Source of the DNA: Stereocaulon alpinum
Lineage: Eukaryota > Ascomycota > Lecanoromycetes > Lecanorales > Stereocaulaceae
Direction: 5' to 3'
Assembly: GCA_018257865.1 (NCBI GenBank)
Contig: JAEUBA010000023.1
Span: forward strand, 124,001-188,000
DNA: 64,000 bases
Under the pieces are notes generated by a model, which made no database searches, had not been told where the DNA came from, and was given only the letters and a program-made list of their open reading frames with translations. Positions within the stretch are counted from its first letter, which is position 1; every line of letters starts with the position of its first letter. Positions 57,483 through 64,000 of this stretch are shown piece by piece. The position numbers and the translations under genes are program-made.

Positions 57483-60456
57483 TCAACGCTCCTCACCCGT
57501 CTCGGATTGCAACGCTCCTGTCATCTCATAGCGTTGTTCGGAACTCCATTGCGTGTTTCCTATTGGCTCGCCCTGGCTGCTTGGCCTGCTGGACGTATTC
57601 GGAGCGGTGAGTCCCTTATCCTGCTCATCCTCGCTCTCCTCTGCAGCCGCTGCAACATCGGCGTCGAGGGCAGCCATCCTATTGACAAATTCATCCTGTA
57701 GCTTCTTCATCCATGTCGCCAGCACTTTACCCTGCATTTTCCCCTCCTGGGCTTGCACCAACTGTTCCCGCAACCTCAGAATCAGTTTTCTTCGTCGGGC
57801 GAGCAGTATCGCTCGTGAATGTTTCTTCCGCTTCTCCATATTAGAGGTTAGTCTGTCGGAGACTTCCTGAGCGATACGGATGACATCTGAAGGAAGATCA
57901 ACAACTCGAGCAAGAGCAATGCCATAGTGCTCCTCTTGTACAGCGCCACTGGCGACCTTGTAAAGCATAGTCATTTTGTCTGCTTCACCCATATCGACTG
58001 AGAGATGGAGGTTGACAACACCATTGCGCTCCGCAAGGATCTTGGGTAGATCTCGAAAATGCGTAGCAAACCAGACAAAGGCTTGGCTATCGACTAATGC
58101 CTCTGCCACAGCAATGGCGATAGACAATCCATCTCGGGTGCTTGTACCCCGACCGAGTTCGTCTATGATGACCATACTCCGCTTGTCAACGTTTCGAAGA
58201 ATAAAAGCTGTTTCGCGCATTTCCGCGGCGAAGGTGGATACATTGGCTTCGATGCAATCGTCCATAGAAACACGGGCGAATAGTTGATGAAATATGGGGA
58301 AAGATGCGTAGGACGCCGGCACGAAGGAACCAATTTGAGCCATGACTGCCATTAAAGCAAGCGATCTAATGTATGTGCTTTTACCACTCATATTGCAGCC
58401 CGTGATGATCTGGAATCTGTTTTGCTGTGTGGCGTAGGCGTCATTGGGTACATACTTCTCTGGATATATCTTTTCACGAATCGGGTGTCTGCCATTCTTC
58501 ACAGCCAAGGCCTGGGTCAGTTCGGGTCTAGAGTAGTCCTGAGTGGTGACTAATTGGGCGAAGGATGCGATCATGTCCAAGAGAGCAATTGCGTCGCTGA
58601 TCTTGAACAGCGGCGCCATGTTTTGTCGGATCTGATCAATGAGTTGCTGTACTCCCCGATCGCTCATCTGAAGGACTTCATGATGCGAGTCTATAATCTT
58701 CTGGTTCCACTTGAGAAGATCTAGGGTCTGGCACTCAATGATATTCTTCTTTCGGAAGACGTTAATAAAGACTTCGGGAAGACTTCGTTCCTCTAGCTCC
58801 GAGGCATCGATGCGGATATAGTACTGTCTGGCTGTATCGTACTTCATCTCAAGTGCCAGCTCATGTGTCTCTTAATTGGAGTCAGTGACCTGAGAGCCGA
58901 GATGGCTATTCGAAACTCACGGCCTAGGTCTGTGACAAGCTGGAACGCGTCCGCATTAGCCTCCTTATAAGTCTGTCTGGCGACATCTAAAAGGCCGTTG
59001 ACACCAGCCTGAAGATGTATGATTAGTAAGATCTCTGATAGGATAATGCTGATACGCCAACCTTGACAGCATAAGTTCTCTGGTTACGCAAGTCAAGAGG
59101 CTGGCTTTGATAGGTAATGTCTTCATTGATGGTATCATCAACTAATGCTTCCGTATCGAAATATTTGTCCGGTGAACAACGCTAATGAGTGGTCAGACCG
59201 TTCTCACGGAGACTCAACCAAACGAACCTCCCAAATCTCCCGTATTAGGCCACTAGTTGTCCCACCCAGAGCCTCGTAAATAGAAGAGATGGATTTGATG
59301 AATTGTTTGAGGAGAATGACGTTATTAATCGACTGCTCAGCATGCTGAATTGAGAGTCTCGTTGGTATGATAGTGATCTAGTTACGTCAGAAGGTGCTTC
59401 AAAGGACAATAAAAGCTCGCCAACCGCCGTCAACACTCGGTCAACATCCACAAAGGCCTTAAGAGCTAAATATCGTTTCAGTAAGTGTGCTGTTAGCGAA
59501 AACAGGAAATTAAGTCACCTTGTCGAACTGCGAAGAAGACATCTTCCTTTTGTTCCAATTCGCTTAAGGCATCATATCGAAGTTCCAAACAGTCCGAGTC
59601 TGTCGATGGCTGTAGTAGGTTGCTCTTCAATAGTCGAGCGCCCATAGGTGTTAGTGTCTGATTGAGTAGCCCGTACAAACAATCTTTTGATCTCGCATTT
59701 TGTAGGTTCTGTATGAGCTCTAGGGAGCGGATGGTCGAAAGGTCGATCATCATGGCTCCCTCCGAAGGCTCATACTTGATTCGAAGAGAATGAAAGGGAA
59801 ATGAGACCGAAAGCATTAGCTCAACGTACTTGAGGACCTAGAGACGAACGTTTGTTCAGCAATCAGGGGTGTGGATGTGGAGAAGCCTGGCAGCAACACA
59901 CCGCAGCGAAGCAGCATGTTGCATAGTAATTGCCTTCGAGAGACACCTTGATAGATTCCACATCCTGCCTGAAAGCTAGGTGCTGAATGTACTCTAATCC
60001 GGTGTTCTCCGCCCAGTATTTCCTGTCAATGGTAGTAACACGGATGTGATCGCGAAACTCCTCATTAACAATACTAAACAGCTTAGATGGAGGCTGAGCA
60101 GCAGTGTTCATACAGAGTATCTCAGTTGGTTGGAATATTGTCAGCTTGTGCACAGTCTGGACATAAGTTTGGGTATCAGAGATCTGACAAAGGACAGCTT
60201 CAGTAGTAGAGAGATTGACAAAAGCCAAGCCAACAATAGGAGAAAGTCCTCTGGATTCACTAATGGCACAGATGATCTGCTGGTCTCCTCCTCCAATTGT
60301 TGAAGTGGCAGTCCTTGGTCTGGTCTTGGGCCGAGCGGTAGTTGCCCCGCTCATGCTAGTATCTGGACGTGGAGTAGTACTTGTATGCAGTAGGTTAGAT
60401 GGGTATGACCTGGTGGCAGACGTGTAAGACGTCGACGCACGACTGATGCTCGCCAT
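57483..60456 (-). CDS. MSH4: meiotic MutS homologue MSH4
   Basis: Seven exons: 60456-59902, 59837-59519, 59465-59425, 59377-59228, 59181-59062, 59008-58921 and 58870-57483. Introns are 46-64 bp; the product is 886 residues, normal for MSH4. There is no MutS mismatch-recognition domain I, as expected. The connector carries AFRQDVESIKVSLEGNYYAT, the core NARSKDCLYGLLNQTLTPMG, and the clamp QHAEQSINNVILLKQF and EDITYQSQPLDLRNQRTYAV. The ATPase has Walker A GCNMSGKST (about 582-590), Walker B MVIIDELGRGTS, and FVWFATHFRDL. MSH4 pairs with MSH5 as a clamp on Holliday junctions and promotes crossovers in meiosis. The first 55 residues are Ser/Thr-rich and disordered. The C-terminal 50 residues are acidic and low-complexity. 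The very small 41-bp third exon is supported by ALKAFVDVDRVLT. An intact gene implies retained sexual capability. Confidence 0.96.
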
Positions 60457-60749
60457 CTTGAGCACGGTCACGTACTCAGAGGTAGTGCTACAAGCCCGGT
60501 TCTAGCCGCGATGATTGGCAGACGAAAGGGCCTGAAAACCATTAAACGGCGAGTCAATGACTCTAAAGTGACTTTACTTAGGTAGGATAGTGGAAATTAG
60601 GGCTGGAAATTGGCGCCGTTAGCGCCAACGGCACTTGCTGTCGATATTAGTCTTTGCACGCTCCAACAATTATTTCCACGGACGTAAAGCTGAAGCCAGA
60701 CATCCTTGTTGGCCCACGAAGGCAATTCTGAAATACTAATTTCATCAAT
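60457..60749. promoter_or_regulatory. divergent promoter shared by MSH4 and RSA4
   Basis: These 293 bp separate the two start codons, so both genes must be driven from here. A meiotic gene and a ribosome-biogenesis gene thus share upstream DNA. No canonical TATA box is clear. Confidence 0.7.
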
Positions 60750-62774
60750 ATGGCGACCATCATTCCTCCACCAAGCAAACGACAGCGCATCGCAGTCGCC
60801 GATACAGCTCGGGAACAGCAAGACATAGAGTCGATACCAGACCATCTGGGTAGTATTCGTGTTCAATTCTACGACCAAGCAACTGGGCAATCATCCGGTG
60901 CACCTGTATCTATACCTGTTGTAGATGCCACAGTCAAGAACCTCGAGTTGCTCTTGAATACTTTGCAGAGGAACGTAGGTGGGCCCTAAGACCGCAAGTT
61001 GTTCTCACTAACTCGGCTACTTGCCGCTCGACGCTGACACTTGACAGGATGCTTCCGAAAGAATACCTTACAGATTCAGCTACCGTTCAGAAAATAGCGG
61101 GTCCAATCTGAACAACACCCTTGATATATCGAGCGATCTCTACCATTCTCTCCTCGTACGTACCTGGCCAAACACATTTCCCCCATAATGCATCATGTCG
61201 TGTCGGGCAGATATCCACGAGATGCTCCCTAAGAAACGCTTACAGCTATCGTCGGGATCCATGCAGAGTTGTGCTGATGGGAATTCTTGCAGAAACCCGG
61301 CCTCAAAACCACTGAAGATTCGATTAGTATGTATATTCTTGGGGCAGTCAGCTCTTGGTTTCTGACGGACTCCGATTTACTGAATTTGTATTGTTGCAGG
61401 TCTACAGTACACCCCCCAAGCTGTCTTCCGTGTCCGCGCAGTGTCGAGATGTGCGTCGTCAATCCCTGGTCATGGCGAAGCAATACTGGCTACATCCTTC
61501 TCGCCTTCCTCCTCCTCAAGGCTAGTGACCGGAAGTGGGGATAATACAGCCAGGATATTCGACTGCGATACTGGCACCCCTATGCACACTCTCAAAGACC
61601 ACACAAGCTGGGTCCTAGTGGTCAGCTGGTCACCAGATGACTCTACCATAGCAACAGGTAGCATGGACAATACAATCAGGCTATGGGATCCCGAGACAGG
61701 CAAGGCATTGGGCACAGCTCTGAAAGGTCATACCAAATGGGTCAATGGTCTGGCTTGGGAGCCTTACCATCTACAAACGCAAGGCCGAGCACGACTAGCT
61801 TCCAGCTCGAAAGATGCTACAGTCCGGATATGGGATGTCGTGTCTAAGCGAATAGAGAGCGTACTGAGTGGTCACAAAGGCTCTGTTTCTTGTGTACGCT
61901 GGGGAGGAACAGGGAGGATCTATACGTCATCACAGGACAAGACAGTCAAGGTCTGGGATGCTAGCAAGGGCACTTTGATACATACGCTTTCTTCACATGC
62001 TCACTGGGTGAATCATCTGGCGCTATCTACAGACTTCGTGCTCAGGACAGCCTATCACGACCACACGGGCGACATTCCACCCACTGAGGAAGGGAAGATA
62101 GCGAAAGCTAGGGAACGATTTGAGAAAGCTGCTACTATCGACAATCAGGTTGTCGAGCGCTTGGTGACTGCAAGGTGATAACCTATGTCCTCAGATGACT
62201 GTGCTTTGCTGAATGAATAGCGACGATTTCACAATCTACCTCTGGGATCCCTCTACCTCGACTAAACCCCTCGCACGACTCATGGGCCACCAGAAACAGG
62301 TCAACCACGTCACCTTCTCCCCCGACGGCCTCTACATCGCCAGCGCAGGCTTTGACAATCACGTTAAGCTATGGAATGCAAGAGATGGCAAATTCATTAC
62401 TACACTACGTGGGCATGTTGGGGCGGTATATATGACATGCTTTAGCCCTGATAGCAGATTGTTGGTCAGTGGAAGTAAGGATTGTACACTGAAGATCTGG
62501 GATGTGAGGAGTAAGTCTACCCACTTCCAGGGACATCCACTCTACAACCGCTTCATTCCTTGCTTTTGAGATCCAACTTTGGCTCTGCTGTACTTCGAGA
62601 TCGCAACATTTTTACTTCAGGAGGAGATGCTAACGTATGGTTTGTCTAGCCGGAAAGCTGAAGGAGGATTTGCCAGGCCACAAAGATGAAGTATATGCAG
62701 TTGATTGGAGCCCAGATGGGGGAAAAGTTGCCAGTGGAGGGAAGGATAAGGCGGTTAGAATATGGAGACATTGA
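60750..62774 (+). CDS. RSA4: 60S ribosome assembly factor Rsa4 / notchless (NLE1), WD40
   Basis: Six exons: 60750-60974, 61048-61155, 61293-61326, 61400-62174, 62221-62510 and 62650-62774. Introns are 73, 137, 73, 46 and 139 bp; the product is 518 residues, close to yeast Rsa4 (515). The N-terminal NLE ubiquitin-like domain (IRVQFYDQATGQSSGAPVSI, then NLELLLNTLQRN) binds the MIDAS domain of the AAA+ remodeller Rea1, which pulls Rsa4 off pre-60S particles. An eight-bladed WD40 propeller follows; repeats end in RIFD, RLWD, RIWD, KVWD, YLWD, KLWN, KIWD and RIWR. The 34-bp third exon carries KPGLKTTEDSI. The last exon encodes only the final blade and ends HIS-stop. A decayed copy of that last exon lies 180 bp further on. 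Confidence 0.96.
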
Positions 62775-62954
62775 AGAAATCTATGAGTACCAGCTCAAAA
62801 GAAGTGCAAGTTTAGATTGGACTTGTGCTCGTGATTCAACCACCGGAGACTGCTCGGATGAAAGGCTAATGACTCCCAGGGACTTCTGATCCGTGGAAGT
62901 AATAGCTGTACATTGAGCGTCTGTTATGGTAGGATGGGGAGGGTTCTACCGCGT

Positions 62955-63048
62955 ATGAAGATCAGATATAAGCGGTTGACTGGAGCCGGAAGGTGAGAAG
63001 GTGAATAGTGGAGGCAAAGATGCACCTGTTCGGATCTGGAGACGTTGA
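62955..63048 (+). pseudogene. decayed duplicate of the last RSA4 WD40 exon
   Basis: The stretch with GCGGTTGACTGGAGCC, AGTGGAGGCAAAGATGC and CGGATCTGGAGACGTTGA matches the end of RSA4 (GCAGTTGATTGGAGCC, AGTGGAGGGAAGGATAA, AGAATATGGAGACATTGA) in order and spacing. Small indels and a TGA break the frame. It is a partial, nonfunctional copy. Confidence 0.75.
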
Positions 63049-63845
63049 GCCCAGCAAAGAGCTACCCTGGTACCATCGGTCCCACCGCAATCATACCCCT
63101 ATGTGCTCCAACAGACCCTGTAAACCCCTCGTACTGTAATGGTAGCGCCCATGGGTTCGCTCCAGGCATCCTCTGGGGTACAGGCATGAATTAGGGTTAG
63201 GGCAGTGGCCCACTTCAGTTACTTCACCTAACATCGACACATCGATGTTTCAACACCACCATGACAACACTTCTGCCACCACACGGTCTGAGAGCATTTA
63301 GCTGACCTGCAATCCTTCTAGAGATGTAGCAGCACGCTGACTTGCAGGTCTATGCTTTCACCACCGACAAAAGCAAGAAGGATGAGCTTGGAGTAATACG
63401 CATAACACGCTTGCTTAATTGATTAGTTGAAGTCCAAGAGACTATCAGGATCATTGCACAGATTGGAGAAGATATGGTTGCTCTAGGAATAAGAACAGGC
63501 CACAGATTGACGATGCAACAGCTAGGCGCCGGAGGCAGTATAAGCTGCTGACTTGGAGGGAGAGACATGGAGACATGATTACATGGTATTGACACCTCGG
63601 GCCGTTAAGCCGTTTCAAGTTTACGAAGCGAGCGTCAAGTAGCATCATTGGCTCCAGGTAGCCTAATCGGGCCCGACCCTAAGAAAAACCTGTCCCTCTA
63701 CTGGTTTTTTTTAGAGAGGGAGCCGATTAAAGTCTAGCAAGGCGTCGCACGAGCCTGAATTATAACAGCGCTCAGCCTTCCTGTTTCGCTATCGCTGAAC
63801 TCACGTTAAGGTATTTCACTCAACACACCCAGTGTACAGAGAAGT
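63049..63845. other. intergenic, with two telomere-type units
   Basis: No gene is supported. TTAGGGTTAGGG (two perfect telomeric hexamers) is at 63191-63202. The last 200 bp should contain the promoter of the edge gene. Confidence 0.4.
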
Positions 63846-64000
63846 ATGGATCATCTTCCATTACCTTCAGACGCTATCAGACCAGATATTGAAGTTCCAT
63901 ACCTTTGCCATATTGCGTACGATGGCGGAGAAGAATTCGGTGCATTTCCCACACGCCAGGGTTACGAATTCGACGATCAAGGTTGGCTGGTGTGGAAGAG
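63846..64000 (+). CDS. 5' end of a hypothetical protein, truncated by the window
   Basis: The ATG at 63846 opens a frame that stays open for 51 codons to the window edge. It begins MDHLPLPSDAIRPDIEVPYL and includes CHIAYDGGEEFGAFPTR and DDQGWLVWK. The sequence looks like a folded protein rather than a chance frame. I cannot name a family from this fragment. Confidence 0.55.
   Translation, partial: MDHLPLPSDAIRPDIEVPYLCHIAYDGGEEFGAFPTRQGYEFDDQGWLVWK

Noticed and set aside
1..64000. tRNA, rRNA, CRISPR or bacterial-type features
   Set aside because: No convincing tRNA cloverleaf, rRNA segment or spaced repeat array was found by eye; a covariance-model scan would be needed to exclude small RNAs.

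Overview
This window is nuclear DNA of a filamentous ascomycete fungus (Pezizomycotina). The evidence is the gene structure: introns of about 40-140 bp with GT-AG ends and CTAAC/CTGAC-like branch sites, both strands used, and no operons. The gene content agrees: a velvet regulator (VelB), a telomerase catalytic subunit, meiotic MSH4, a notchless-type ribosome assembly factor, a DH-BAR-SH3 Rho exchange factor and a fungal NLR-type protein. I cannot fix the class (Dothideomycetes or Leotiomycetes are possible) from sequence reading alone. Exon models below were built by hand; each keeps an open frame across every junction and totals a whole number of codons.

Layout. 0-2.7 kb holds two small doubtful ORFs. 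2.7-11.7 kb is a minus-strand run: a sodium/proton antiporter, a TBC-domain protein whose two catalytic fingers are replaced, and an eight-exon TERT gene. 13.1-19.2 kb (+) encodes a 1,991-residue Rho GEF and 20.8-22.3 kb (+) encodes VelB. From 22.4 to 57.4 kb the genes are sparse, intergenic stretches are long, and many genes look accessory or fast-evolving: a CorA-like protein with extra membrane segments, an intronless orphan ORF, a large Ser/Thr-rich secreted protein, a possible acylated proline-rich protein, a SprT-like metalloprotease, a hydrolase-NB-ARC-TPR receptor (SesB-type NLR), a laccase/ferroxidase-like multicopper oxidase, a repeat-bearing protein kinase, a fungal HNH-type protein and a broken methyltransferase. 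The same region carries a (TTC)33 microsatellite, a palindromic MITE-like element and several diverged repeats. 57.4-62.8 kb returns to conserved genes: MSH4 (-) and RSA4 (+) share a 293-bp divergent promoter. A new gene enters at the right edge.

How the genes fit together. No biosynthetic cluster or operon is evident; the genes act separately. TERT (telomere maintenance), MSH4 (meiotic crossover), RSA4 (60S ribosome maturation) and VelB (development and secondary metabolism) are housekeeping or regulatory genes. The best candidates for unusual biology are the SesB-NB-ARC-TPR receptor at 37.3-41.2 kb, the pseudo-catalytic TBC protein, the orphan ORF at 27.6-29.0 kb, the five-membrane-segment CorA-like protein, and the decayed extra copy of the last WD40 exon just downstream of RSA4.
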